64,000 nucleotides of DNA, taken from Neonectria sp. B-13 (taxonomy: Eukaryota; Ascomycota; Sordariomycetes; Hypocreales; Nectriaceae). The stretch covers positions 3,063-67,062 of the forward strand of contig NOKP01000050.1 in assembly GCA_002682825.1 (NCBI GenBank). Direction: 5' to 3'. Position numbers and translations under genes: made by a program. The notes under the pieces were generated by a model. That model saw only the letters and a list, made by a program, of their open reading frames with translations, was not told the origin of the DNA and did not search any database. This document shows positions 9,745-21,306 of this stretch, piece after piece; positions within the stretch are counted from its first letter, which is position 1, and the number at the start of each line of letters is the position of its first letter.

Positions 9745-11604
9745 ACATGTATAATAAGTAAGTTAGATAGACAAGTAAGTTAAATAAAAATCCCTTAACT
9801 CCCTCTCTTTTCATTCAATTAACTATTTCTTAATCATTAAACATACTATAATTAAGTAAAGAAGTAAATATAATTCTTGCCCTCTAGGCTCTTTAGAATG
9901 ACCTTAAATTATAGATCTAACTAGCTATAAGAATATATAAAGTCCCTCTTAATACCCTCTATAACTAATATTATAGTAAACTATCTTAAAGTAATATTAT
10001 CCCTAAGTTATATAAACTATCTAATCTAAAGGAATAGATAATTATTCAATTTATCCTTAATCTAGATTTATAAGGGTTTCTTTTATAACTATATAATATT
10101 AAAGAAATAGCTAATTAACTACTTACTAACTATAATGTATTACCTATTAATAAGCATTAAGCTTTTAACTTTATTAGGTAATAACTAGAGCTTAAGATAT
10201 TTTCTTTTTATAAATATAACTATTAAAGAGCTAAATGTAAAAATCTAATTATTATTTATAATTAGTTTATACTTATAGTAAATATAATTATAAAATATAG
10301 TATTATTCTTATTAATATTTATAATTTTAATAAGATTAGCTTTATAATAGATATTATTATAAGTAGAATAATTATTATAGGTATAGAAAGGTATAAAAAC
10401 CTAAAATTAGTCTAGCCTAAAAACCAAGAATAGATTATAATTATTTAAGTAATCAATATAAAAGGCTAAGTAATCTAACTATTTATTATAATTATAAGCT
10501 AATATTATCTTACTAGCTAGTATTAAGAAAGTAATCTCTTAAGTAATTAAGCTATTACTATAACTTAAAATAATTAGACTAATAATAAGATAAGCCTTAA
10601 GTAGCTTAAGTACTTTAATTAGTATATAAAGACCTAATTAACTAATTACTATTATCTTCTAATCCTTAATAAGTATAAAAGTTACTACTTAGTTAATTTT
10701 AAGAAATATTATAAAAAGAATTATATTATTATACTTTATATACTATCTTATTTATCTTATTTACTTTAGTCTCTTAATATTAAATACTTTAGGCTATTAA
10801 AAAAGGTATATAATTAAGAGATTAAGTATCTAATTAAATATTCTATTACTTATATTTTAAAGACTAAGTTCTTTCTAGCCTTTTATACTACTTACTAAGC
10901 TATTATTATAAAGAGTAATATTAAAAGGGGTTTTTAAGGGGCTAAACTTATTCCTTTAGACCTAGAAAATATCATATTAAAGCTTAATATATAACTATAG
11001 ACTTTAATACCTATTAGAGAAAAGGCTAGCTTTTTTAACCCTTGGGTCTTAAAGACTCTAAAGATAGTCCTTAAGGCTAACTCTTAGTCTAAATACCTTA
11101 AAAGATAAATCAAAAGGCATTAAAGTAGCTCTTTAGTATCTATTCTTAAGATACTTATATTATTTTCTAAGAGAATAATAATAATAATATATTAAATAGT
11201 ATTATTAAAGTCTAAGAATTAGATCTTTTAATAGGTAAATAAGACTCTTAGTAAGCAGTATAAAGTAAAAAGAAACTACCTATAGAATAGAGGGAAGATA
11301 ATTATAAAGGAAGGAAGGAATACAATTGATTAGATAGATATTAATATATAGATATAGGCTGAATTATTGAAAAGTAGTAGTTAAGAAGGGTTAATATAAC
11401 TAAAGGAAAAGTACTATAGAACTTATAGAAAGATTAGTTATAATATAAAGATCTATTAGATTATTATTAAGATATCTAAAGAAGAGTATAATAATTAGTT
11501 TTAATTGATTGAATGCTTTATTATGTTTTTATTTTATATTATCTTTGAAGGGTTAGGATTTTTGTTTAACTTACTTATCTATCCAACTTACTTATTATAT
11601 ATGT
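9745..11604 (+). mobile_element. pogo/Fot1-type DNA transposon, RIP-degraded, copy 1
   Basis: Inverted ends of about 45-50 bp (AACATGTATAATAAGTAAG at the left, its complement at the right) are flanked by TA. The length is 1860 bp, close to Fot1. The + strand C-terminal part translates, with stops at former CAA/CAG, to fragments typical of Fot1/pogo transposases: a region matching LSHLLQPLDV...PLKK around 10740-10830, then FLAFYTTY (about 10880) and GAKLIPLDLENIILKLNI (about 10930-11000). It is inserted in the LTR retrotransposon. Confidence 0.82.
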
Positions 11605-12944
11605 TAGTTATTTCTTTCTATAGCTATAAGTTATTTAGTTAGAATTTAAAAGATTAAAAAGAAGGTAAAAGAGTAAAGCTTTAATTTATTTAAGTAGGGA
11701 ATATAAGAGTTAAATAAGAAAGATAATATTCTATTAGCATTAGAGTTCTATAAGGATTAGATAGTAAGTAACCTTTAGTCCTTAAGTATTCCTAATAAGG
11801 TTAACTAATCTACTTTAGGTCTTAGTAATAATTTTAATAAGATTAGTTCTTTACTTACTTTTAGTACTATTAGTAAAAGTTCTTTAAGAAGTACTATATA
11901 TAAATAAGATTTTTAATAAATTCTTATTAATTATTACTCTTAGAATAGTCTTTCTATTTAATAAGATATTTAGTTTATTTATTTATAGTTCTTATACTAA
12001 GAATTACTTTTATTATATATTCTTTTAGTCTTTTAACCTTAGTTTTATATTTATTATTAAACTTAGTATAAATTATATTTTTTACTATCTTAAGGAGTAA
12101 GATATAGAAAACTAAGTAAAGTCTAACTTTTAGTAGTAAGTTTACCTAATAGTTATTTTCTAAGATTTTTTTAATGATTTTATAGAGTTTAATAAACTTA
12201 TAGTTTAGTTTTTTATTTTATTGTTTTATTTTAATGTTTTTTATTATAAGATAGTGTAAGAGTTAGAATAGCTTGCTTAACCTTTAATAATTAATCAGCT
12301 ATTAAACCAAAAGATTAACAATTCAAATAAGCTAGTGTTATCTGAATCTAGCTATATATCAATTGATAAGGTAGTATATATATATATAGGCGCTTAGCCC
12401 CTTAGTATATCTCCTTATAGATAGACTATATTTCCCTTCTAGAAGGATAGTCCTTTTATTCTTTTTAGATTATAGTATTTCTTTATCTAGTTTCTAATAA
12501 ATTTAAGCTTAATCTTAAGTTCTTTATATAGATTTTTTAACTTTTCTAATATAAGAATAGCTTTAAGGATAATTAATCTATTTTAGTTTATTCTATAAGT
12601 ATTAAAGTTAAATCTAAAGTTAGTATATACTAAAGTAAGCTTTATACTTTTATTTATAATTATATTATAGCTTAATTATATAATTAATAGCTTCTTAACT
12701 TAATTATTCTATTTATAATTAATATAGTATTAAAGGTATTATTTTAGTATTTAGTTTATTTATTCTATTTAATTATTAGTCTAAGGTTAAAAAGCTATAG
12801 TAAGTTAATAGTTTAATCTTATATAATCTTAAGTAATTATTAAAACTTTAAAGTAAATAAAAGTCCTTAATTAAAGAGAATCTTTATTAAAAGCCTATAT
12901 ATATTAATAATATTCTATAAGAAGATATAAGTAAGCTATTTTAT

Positions 12945-14006
12945 TTAGATATAATAGTCCTTAGTAGTATATACTTAGAGAAGGGGCTAAAGGTTAAATA
13001 GTATAAAAGAAAATAGAAAAAACAATAGTATAATAGGCTTAATACCTAAGCCTAAAGTAATAATAACTTAAGGAGATAAAAGTTTCTATTATAAAGTTAA
13101 AGTATAAGTTTTACTATCTTAATTAGCTAGAAAAGCTAGATCTTAGAAAAGCTAGACTTTAGAAAAGCTAGATCTTAGAAAAGGCTAAAACCCCTTAGGA
13201 TAAAAGCTTAGCTTTTATACTTTCTAAGTTACTCTTTTATATTCTATCTAACCTTTTATATAATATAAAGATTATATAATTAATTATATAAAATAACTAC
13301 TTCCTTTTGAATTATACTATAGCTTAGTAAGCCCTTACTAAGCTATACTTATAGGCTCTTATATAACCTATATAGCCTATTTTAAGTAGATTTAAGCCTT
13401 ATTTCTAAGCTATAAATTATAGTTTAAAAGTCTAATCTATAAGATATAAAAAAGGTTAAAACTAATTAATACCCTAAGACTAAAGAATTAGTCTAGTTAA
13501 TAGTCTTTAGTTATTATATCTTACTATAAGATAGAATCTAGCTTAATAAAGTAATAGCTTAATAGATTATAATAGAATAAGTCTTTCTAAAAGGGCTAGC
13601 TTTAAAGCTAGAAAGAAATAGTAATACTATTAATATAGAAAAAAGGTTTATTAATAGTCTAAAGTATAATAACTATATCTTATAGGTTATATAGCTAATG
13701 AGTAATACTATAATAATTAACCTATAACCAAAGGAGTAATGCATTAGAAAGTAAGAGAATCTGATTATCTCTAACATTGGCCATAAAGCTGTATAGAGGG
13801 ATTTGGCGGAGGGAGTTGGAAGCCTAATGGTCGTTCCTAGTGTCAGCGGACTGATGGTAGCTATTATAGAGGGGGCAAAAGTCAATAATTAGGTTTAAAA
13901 TCCAAAGATCTATCCCTCTGTTAAGCTTAAGCAAAGGAAATATGTAACTGTTTAGTGCAATTATAGATAAGTAGAAATAGTAGTTTAAATAGTAGTTTTA
14001 ATAGTA
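12945..14006 (+). mobile_element. ~1-kb 14-bp-TSD element, copy 1
   Basis: It runs from TTAGATATAATAGTCC to TAGTTTTAATAGTA and is flanked by the exact 14-bp duplication GTAAGCTATTTTAT (12931-12944 and 14007-14020). Length is 1062 bp. It holds a short tandem array of the 16-bp unit AGAAAAGCTAGATCTT near 13130-13190. The last ~300 bp are much less AT-shifted than the first 700. The ends are not inverted repeats of each other. No gene is intact. Confidence 0.85.
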
Positions 14007-14365
14007 GTAAGCTATTTTATATCTATTAATTCTTAATAAAGTATAAAATAAGAAATTTTTATAAGTCTATCTATAATAATAAGAATACTATTATAAAGAG
14101 TTCTAATTATAGGATCCTTTAATAAAGATAGTTTTATAATAAAATCTATAGTAATAGAGTCCTAAGATTACTTAGTAATTAATAAGAGTTATAATTCTCT
14201 ATAGAGTTTATAGTATTAAGCCTTAGTTTTATAATATTTATTATATTAATTAATAATCTTCTTAATTATTATTTTTATCTTAGGAAATTAATATATTAAT
14301 CTAACTCTATTAAGAGTTTTATTAACTCTTTAATATTTATAAAGTAAATATTTATATATTTCTTA

Positions 14366-15404
14366 TTTAAATATAATAATCCTTAATAGTATATACTTAG
14401 AGAAGGGACTAAAGATTAAATAATATAAAAGAAAATAAAAAATATAATAGTATAATAAGCTTAATACTTAAGCTTAAGGTAATAATAACTTAAGAAAATA
14501 AAAGTTTCTATTATAAAGTTAAGATATAAGTTTTACTATCTTAATTAGCTAAAAAAGCTAGATCTTAGAAAAGCTAGATCTTAGAAAAGCTAGATCTTAG
14601 AAAAGCTAAACCTTAGAAAGCTAAATCTTAGAAAAGGCTAAAATCCCTTAGGATAAAAGCCCAGCCTTTATACTTTCTAAATTACTTTTTTACATTCTAT
14701 CTAACCTTTTATATAATATAATAACTATACTACTAATTATATAAGATACCTACTTCTATCTAAATTATACTATAGCCTAATAAGCTCTTACTAAGCTATA
14801 TATATAAGCTCTTATATAATCTATATAGTAAATTAAAAAAATATCTAAGCCTTATTTCTATACTATAAATTATAGCTTAAAAGTCTAGCTTAAGGTATAT
14901 AAAATAGCTTATAATTAACTACTTTAAACCTAAGGAATTAATTTAATTAATAGTCTTTAGTTATAATATCCTATTATAAGAGGAAATATAGCTTAATATA
15001 ATAACTACCTAGTAGATTACAATAGAATAGCTCTTTCTAAAGAGGCTAGCTCTAAAGCTAAAAAGGAATAGTAATATTACTATTATAGAGAAGGAGTTCC
15101 TTAAGAAGCTATATAACCTTATCTATGCCTTATGGATTATACAGTTAATGAGCAATACTATACTGACCAACCTACAACCAAAGGAGTAATAACTACATTA
15201 GAAAGCAAGAGAATCCTATGGTCATCTCTAACATTAGCCATAAAGGAACTGTGGAGGGATTTGGCGGAGGGAGTTCTATGGAGGGGGCAAAAGTCAATAA
15301 TTAGGTTCAAAATCCAAAGATCTATCCCCCTGTTAAGCTTAAGCAAAGGAAACATATAACTGTCTAGTGCAATCGCAGATAAGTAGAAATAGTAGTTCAA
15401 ATAG
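14366..15404 (+). mobile_element. ~1-kb element, copy 2 (3' end shortened)
   Basis: It starts TTAAATATAATAATCC (RIP form of TTAGATATAATAGTCC) and follows the family throughout, with the 16-bp tandem array at about 14550-14640. It stops about 14 bp short of the usual 3' end, and no 14-bp duplication is found. It lies 360 bp after copy 1 in the same orientation. Confidence 0.75.
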
Positions 15405-15658
15405 ATATAAGGCCTTATATAATACTAGGATCTCTATATACTATTAATAGTTTATATATTTAAGATTAATAATATCTTTCTTATTATTATTATTAGATTT
15501 TAAGTTCTTTAGAATATTAATATTCTTTATATTAATATCTTCTTTAAGAGTTTTTCCCTTAAAAGTATTTAAACTAAATAAGATTATTAAAGCTATAATA
15601 ACTATTTAAAGTATTACTTAAGTTAATATAGTAATATACTAAATAAGAGTTATTAATA

Positions 15659-16047
15659 TATAATAGTTAGGTTTAACCTAAAGGTATAAAATAGATCTAA
15701 AGTATATAGTTTAATAATTAAATAGATTAGAATATTATAATAAGTAATATAGATTATAATAGTAATATATAAAAGTAAGTTATTATATAATTAAGTTAGA
15801 TTATTAATAATTAAAAAGCTTAAAGCTTTTATCTAATATACTAAGTAAATATATATATATACTTTATAGTATTCTATTGGATTATAGTTTAGAATTATAA
15901 TCCTATTTAATAGATTATAGTTTAGAGTTATAATTTATAATAGATTATAGTTAGGAATTATAATCTATCTATAATTAGTAGGAAATTTAATAGAAGTAGG
16001 TATAATATATATATACTATATAACTAGGGTTAACTTAGGCTATAACA
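15659..16047 (+). repeat. 3' LTR
   Basis: Partner of 8877-9265, 389 bp. It ends CTATAACA, so the terminal CA is preserved, and is followed by the ATAGG duplication. Confidence 0.85.
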
Positions 16048-16742
16048 ATAGGCCAACTTAACACATAGTATTAAAGCTATATTATAAAGACCTTACCTAT
16101 CTATTACTAACTTACCTATACCCTTCATTAAACACCCCATATTATAAAAGTAGATATTGCTTTAGCAGCTATAGATAGGACACTAAACGCTTAAAGAATC
16201 ACCTTCAAGCTAGTTCACTAGCAATATTATTAAATCACAGGAGAATACAGAGAACAGCAGAACAGAAAGGAAGAGAGCAATCAAGAAGCAGGCGCTATAT
16301 AGGCTTGAGGACATAAAATTCAGATTGATAGTGTAAAACCAAGGTTCAGTATGGGCTTTAGGAAAATGCAGACACAAATTGAGCAAAGTGTAGCACAGCA
16401 TGGGCTTAGGGAAACAAGGACGAAAAGCAGGCGTTATATGTAAGCATTAGCAACTAGTGCCCTTTCAGTCAGAACAGGCCGCCGGGCGTAATAAATTGTA
16501 TTGTAGATTTTGCGCATTCATGGGTTAATATTAGTCTTAATCAATTCGCAAGCATTTACTTTATATTCTCACCTATTTTCAACTTACCCCGATGATCATA
16601 ACACCCAAAGCGCTAATCGTCGGTAGACGTTCATTTTAATCGTCGCGCGGCCCATGTCCTGCTAGCGCCACGAAATTTCCCACCCAAACTTAATCGTCGG
16701 TTGCCAGCCGACGCAAACAATAATTGTCAGGGTAATTGGTAC

Positions 16743-16839
<97 letters not shown>

Positions 16840-17385
16840 CAATACGAATCATGTGAGGGAGAAACCAACTCCTTGTAATGATCGGCGTGGAGTCCTGTGA
16901 CCCCGCAAGAGACAGGCTTGGGTGGGCCATATTCGAGCGCACCAATTAGATCACGGTATCATGCCGAAGATTTCATATCATTGGATCGGAATTTAACGTG
17001 CTCGCGGCCCCATATTACAACCGAAGTGAGACGGAAACGGAAACTAAAGTGAGCTCCTCAGTGCCTGGAACTGGCAATGGCCAAACTGGATGAAGAGAAT
17101 TTGTCAACGGTCCGAGTCATTCCAGATGGGCTTGTTCTTCGGCTACTTTAGCTACTGATTCTAGCCTTTGCCGCTTTTTATAAGCCCCAGATCGGACAGT
17201 GTTTTTCTTTCTTGTTGTCACTTCGTGCTGTCCCCCTCCCACTCCGTGTCTCACTCCCTTACCATAACGAACTTCCCACTGGCTGTTGCCGTAGCGAGCA
17301 TGATACCCGGTCAGTACACCAGCATCTCATCGTTCTTCTGCGTTCCCCTTGTCACATTATCAATCGTGTTAACCCTTATCCAGCA
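16048..17385. other. Intergenic with microsatellite
   Basis: The first ~400 bp continue the DNA into which the LTR element inserted, with an imperfectly repeated AGCAGGCGYTATAT word near 16290 and 16430. From 16440 the composition returns to normal. Apart from the AGT array, no gene is supported; the end is the aminotransferase promoter and leader. Confidence 0.5.
16743..16839 (+). repeat. (AGT)n microsatellite
   Basis: A pure AGT array of about 32 units. Open frames across it give only homopolymer runs and are not genes. Confidence 0.97.
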
Positions 17386-19058
17386 ATGGAAAGTGACACA
17401 GCGAACCTCTCATCCCGAGGCCGAGTCTTTGCGGAACAGGCAGAGGAAGAGCTCATGCTCAAGGTCGTGGCTGACTTGTGGGATCCGCAAACCAACCCCA
17501 ATGGATATCTGAACCTGGGTGTTGCTGAAAATGTTGGTGAGGCTGGCCTATGATGTCAAATGAAAGGCTGACATGAGACATGCAGATGCTAATGCATAAA
17601 GAGCTGGTCGAATACATGAGACAAAATGTGAGTCTGAGTTCAAGTCCACCTATTCAAGGACTGGTAACGATGTTACACCTTGTCAAGTGAAGTGAACATC
17701 ATCAAGATCTCATGCTGATGTACTATGAGTGGTTTGAAATCAACAGTCATGCCCTCACTTACGGCGATGGCTTTTCAGGTAGCCGTCAACTGAGAGAAGC
17801 CATCGCCAAGTTCATCACCACTCAGTTCAAACCTGTTGAGCCGGTTCTAGGATCCCATGTCGTCGTGACAGCTGGGGTTACCCTGGCGCTAGAATCCTGC
17901 GCATTCTCACTCTGCGATGCAGGAGATGGTGTGCTCCTCGCACGACCGTACTATGGTAGTTTCCCAGAAGATTTAGCGGCTAGAGCCAGGTGAGTGATTC
18001 CAAAGCGACAAACCGGAAAATGAAAAGCAACTGACTCTATAAATGCAGAGTAGAGGTTGTCCCGGTATCGCTCGAGCATGTTGATTTCTTCTCCGAACAA
18101 GCCGTGGCAGCATACGAGGAGGCCATGATCGCCGCGGAGAATAAGGGAGTCAAGGTCAGGGTTCTATTGCTTTGCAACCCTCATAACCCACTCGGTGAGC
18201 CTCACGCTTCGCCTCCTGGATATGTGGACGTGTCATTGACCACAAACGCCGCAGGTCGCTGCTACACTCGGGAAGCGCTGGTGGGCTATATGAAGTTCTG
18301 TCAGGAGCATAACCTGCACTTGATCAGCGATGAAATATACGCTCTTTCTACCTGGCAGAACCCAGACGCTCCTGATGCGCCAGACTTTAAATCAGTCTTG
18401 TCTATCAACCCTGCGCGGCTAATTAATCCCCAGCTTGTTCATGTTCTCTGGGGAATGAGTAAGGTAAGTAGATCGCTATACAATGCGAGAATGCCCGAGT
18501 ATCTCGCGAACAGAGCCCCTTTGATTGACCTTTATGCAGGACTTTGGATCAAACGGCATCAGACTTGGCTGCATCATCAGCCAACACAACAAAGCCTTTC
18601 ACGATGCCCTTACAATGAATTCGTACTTCTCCTGTCCTTCTTCAGCAGCAGATCGTATTACTTTGGCCGTTTTGTCCGATGATCGTTTTATCCAGTCTTT
18701 CATGGCCGAGAACAAGTCTCGTTTGGCCAAGAGTTATCTCGTCACGGTGCGCTTTCTGGAGGAGCATGAAATTCCGTACCAGAAGGGTACGAATGCCGGC
18801 TTCTTCGTCTGGGCAAATCTTCTAGCTCCTTCCAGACCGTCTCTTGCCGGCTCGGAGCGTGAGGTTCATGCGTTAGAGGACAAGCTGCAGCAGGCACTTT
18901 TGGATCACAAGATCTTTCTTGCAACCGGCACAGCGTTCGGCAATCCAACACCGGGGTGGTTTCGAATTATCTTTGCCCATGAAAGGGCGTATCTAGATGA
19001 AGGTCTCAAGCGACTTGTTGAAGCTATGAGGGGAGTAGGCATTCATCTTTCAAACTGA
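17386..19058 (+). CDS. ACC-synthase-like PLP aminotransferase (multi-exon)
   Basis: A fold-type I PLP enzyme of the 1-aminocyclopropane-1-carboxylate synthase-like group; such proteins use S-adenosylmethionine or amino acids, and the reaction here is not assignable. Seen in order: YLNLGVAEN, LTYGDGFSGSRQLREAI, GVTLALESCAF (cofactor pocket), CNPHNPLG, LISDEIYALS (PLP Asp) and WGMSKDFGSNGIRLG (PLP Lys), then FRIIFAH near the end. Clear introns are 17990-18048, 18195-18254 and 18464-18539; the last falls directly after the PLP lysine codon. The start at 17386 (MESDTANLSSRG) fits. The region 17533-17711 does not resolve cleanly: LMHKELVEYMRQN at 17589-17627 is clearly coding, but I find no canonical donor and acceptor pair joining it in phase to YYEWFEINSHALTYG. 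Either the splice sites are unusual or there is a small frameshift. Confidence 0.78.
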
Positions 19059-19617
19059 GTAAGACGGAAATTTACAAGGCAAATTCTGTTGAGATCCGTT
19101 GTTTTACGGATCAATGGCTATTCCGATCCATTGGTGGCTGGGATGGAAATGTCTTCTTGTCTATAGCTTCCGCTGGTTAGCGCTAGTCTTTCTTCTTCTT
19201 CAATAAATACAACATGCTCATTTCAACAAATTCATAGATGAACTGGGCAATGTAGGTAGGGAATAATAAAAGATGGGAATACCAGTCCTCTGCTATTTGA
19301 ATTTTTCTGGATTTCTTGAGTTTTTAAAGGACACTATTGTGATCATGAGTATAGAAAGAATTGGATAGACATTTGGGAGCGGATATGATGTTTAGCGAAG
19401 CTCGTTATTTAACAGGTCAAGGGTGGCCATGGCATCGAAGAATTCATTCGTCAGCTAGGTGCTTCAATCTTGGTTGAAACTCCCTATCATGGCTCATTTT
19501 TCCAATATGTTCATTACGGACAAGGTATATTGCGACTCGACTTTGATTGCCTGACTGCTCTTTATCTAGAATGCAAACCTCATCACACAGCCCAGGTGGG
19601 GACACGAGACGTCACAA
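19059..19617. other. Intergenic
   Basis: Convergent 3' ends of the aminotransferase and the TPR gene. No supported gene or repeat is seen. Confidence 0.5.
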
Positions 19618-21306
19618 TCAATGACACGTGTTTCCAATACTGTCTCCCACGGTAGTCACCGCATCTGTTGTAACTCGTCTGCAGTAACAAGAAGACGAAA
19701 CAGGCACATCCGCAGATGCCAATGCTATCTTTAGAGATTGGCGAACAAGCCGTGCTTCAGCATCCCTCCCAAGCCGACACAGACATTCATGATACCCGTG
19801 CAAGGCCCAGACGTTGTTGGGATGCTGGCGGGCACGGGGCAGCGTATCATTGAAACCCAGGTCCGCCGCGTAGGCAGCCTCGGCTTGTTGAAGGCGCCCT
19901 TGTTCCAGTGAAAGTGCAGCATAAGCATGGCGAGCTGGTTGCATCCAGCTCCATGGCTCGCTGTAGATGAGCGCGTCGTCAAGGTGGATCGATTTCTCGA
20001 GGTGGGAAAAGACAAGATCAATGTGACCTCGACGATACTCGATCTCGCCATCTAGCATTGCCTCTGCGACTGCGAGAACGTCGAGGCTCGTGTTGGGGTA
20101 GTCTAGTCGCGACGGTCGCACTAGTTGCTTACTCTGTTGGAACAGTTGCTTCTCTTGTAAAGCACAAGGAACATCTCCCAGAGCAGCCCAAGCCACACCT
20201 TTGCCGTAATGCATCACGGCTGTAGTGACACAGTAAAGTGTCGCGTCTCGTGGTGGTTCCAAGGCGAGGAGGTCGTCCCACCGCCCAAAACGAATCAACA
20301 CATGGACACGAACTGCCATGAATGACTCCATCCAGTCAGCCATAGGTGGTGATTGGATTCGTAGAAAGTCCTCAGGCAAACATGCTTCCATCTTCGCCGC
20401 CGTCTCTAAAGCTGGCTTGAACTGTCCGGCATGCATAGCTGCGTAGATGAGCGTGTGATAATCGTGCATGCGATAAAAGGTATAAAAGTCTCGATCACGG
20501 CCGGTGTAGGACACAATCTTCTCGTTTGCCCGGACTGCAGCTGAGTTTGCTTCGATGGCCCTTCGATAGTCGCCGATGAGAAGGTCGAGGTGTGATGGCA
20601 TGTGTCGCAGGTGTCCAGCATCGGCCCCTAATTTGCGAAGTGGCTCGGCAACGGAAAGCCCTATTTCTGGCTCTGGCGACATTTCAACAAGATGAATGTA
20701 CATGTGTATGAGTCCAACATGATCTCGTCCGCCGGGTTGGCCGAGTCCTTGCTCTAGCACAGCCTTGGCTTCCACGGTGCGCGACTCAGGATTGGGCTCT
20801 CCAGTCCAGATGTTCCACAGTGCCCAGGGCGCCAAGTTCATCAAGGCGTCAGCGTAAAGGGTAGCCACGTCAATGTCATCCGAAAACCTTTCGTAGACAG
20901 TCTTCATGGCATCTGCGTAACTGAGATCCCAAGAGCGAAAATTGTCCTCCCCGGGTTGGCTTCTCGAGTATCTGTAGTGCAAAGCGCCGATGAGAGCCTG
21001 TTCCACGGCAGATGCTGTGGACGCCAGTAATTGGGCTTTCTGTACGGCCCGCGAGCTGAGCTCAATTGAATCTCGAAGCTCCTTCTTGTCGAATAAACCC
21101 CAGCATTTGTTGTAATTCGGCCCATGGGCGTATGCCAACCCCCAGAGGGCCATGGCGCACGAAGCGTCAGCCTTTAGTGCTCTTTCAAAACATTCGGCCG
21201 CTTCGGGGTGATTGAAAGCATAGATCCAAGCAAGGCCTCTGGAAAACCAGAGCTGAGCCTCGTCGTTGACCGTGGTAATGTGACGGTGGACGGGGGGTAG
21301 ATCCAA
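19618..21306 (-). CDS. TPR-repeat protein, intronless
   Basis: 562 residues with no intron. The N-terminal part carries clear TPR-like helices: AQLWFSRGLAWIYAFNHPEAAECFERALKADPS-type spacing, with ...CAMALWGLAYAHGPNYN. Further degenerate helical pairs follow (ALYADALMNLAPW; HLRHMPSHLDLLIGDYRRAIEANSAAV; FYRMHDYHTLIYAAMHAGQFKPALE; WSWMQPARHAYAALSLEQGRLQQAEAAY; HGYHECLCRLGRDAEA). This whole-length architecture occurs in both bacteria and fungi as a TPR-domain protein of unknown role. There is no signal peptide or membrane segment, so it is probably cytosolic. The HxxxH-rich HMPSHLD and RMHDYH segments might bind metal, but that is speculation. Start at 21306 (MDLPPVHRHITTV). Confidence 0.82.
   Translation of the reverse strand: MDLPPVHRHITTVNDEAQLWFSRGLAWIYAFNHPEAAECFERALKADASCAMALWGLAYAHGPNYNKCWGLFDKKELRDSIELSSRAVQKAQLLASTASAVEQALIGALHYRYSRSQPGEDNFRSWDLSYADAMKTVYERFSDDIDVATLYADALMNLAPWALWNIWTGEPNPESRTVEAKAVLEQGLGQPGGRDHVGLIHMYIHLVEMSPEPEIGLSVAEPLRKLGADAGHLRHMPSHLDLLIGDYRRAIEANSAAVRANEKIVSYTGRDRDFYTFYRMHDYHTLIYAAMHAGQFKPALETAAKMEACLPEDFLRIQSPPMADWMESFMAVRVHVLIRFGRWDDLLALEPPRDATLYCVTTAVMHYGKGVAWAALGDVPCALQEKQLFQQSKQLVRPSRLDYPNTSLDVLAVAEAMLDGEIEYRRGHIDLVFSHLEKSIHLDDALIYSEPWSWMQPARHAYAALSLEQGRLQQAEAAYAADLGFNDTLPRARQHPNNVWALHGYHECLCRLGRDAEARLVRQSLKIALASADVPVSSSCYCRRVTTDAVTTVGDSIGNTCH

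Larger units (their letters stand above)
8877..16047 (+). mobile_element. RIP-degraded LTR retrotransposon with nested insertions
   Basis: Two LTRs of equal length (8877-9265 and 15659-16047, 389 bp each) lie in direct orientation. The flanks carry an exact 5-bp target duplication, ATAGG (8872-8876 and 16048-16052), so this is one complete insertion. Nested inside are a pogo/Fot1 element (9745-11604) and two ~1-kb elements (12945-14006, 14366-15404). After subtracting these and the LTRs only about 2.4 kb of own internal sequence remains, too little for gag-pol, so it was non-autonomous or deleted. No coding domain is readable. Confidence 0.88.

Noticed and set aside
14352..15418. 14-bp duplication around copy 2 of the ~1-kb element
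   Set aside because: TATATATTTCTTAT and ATATAAGGCCTTAT differ by transversions, and the 3' end is shortened.
16662..16945. Poly-Thr and poly-Leu frames on the minus strand
   Set aside because: Produced by the AGT microsatellite.
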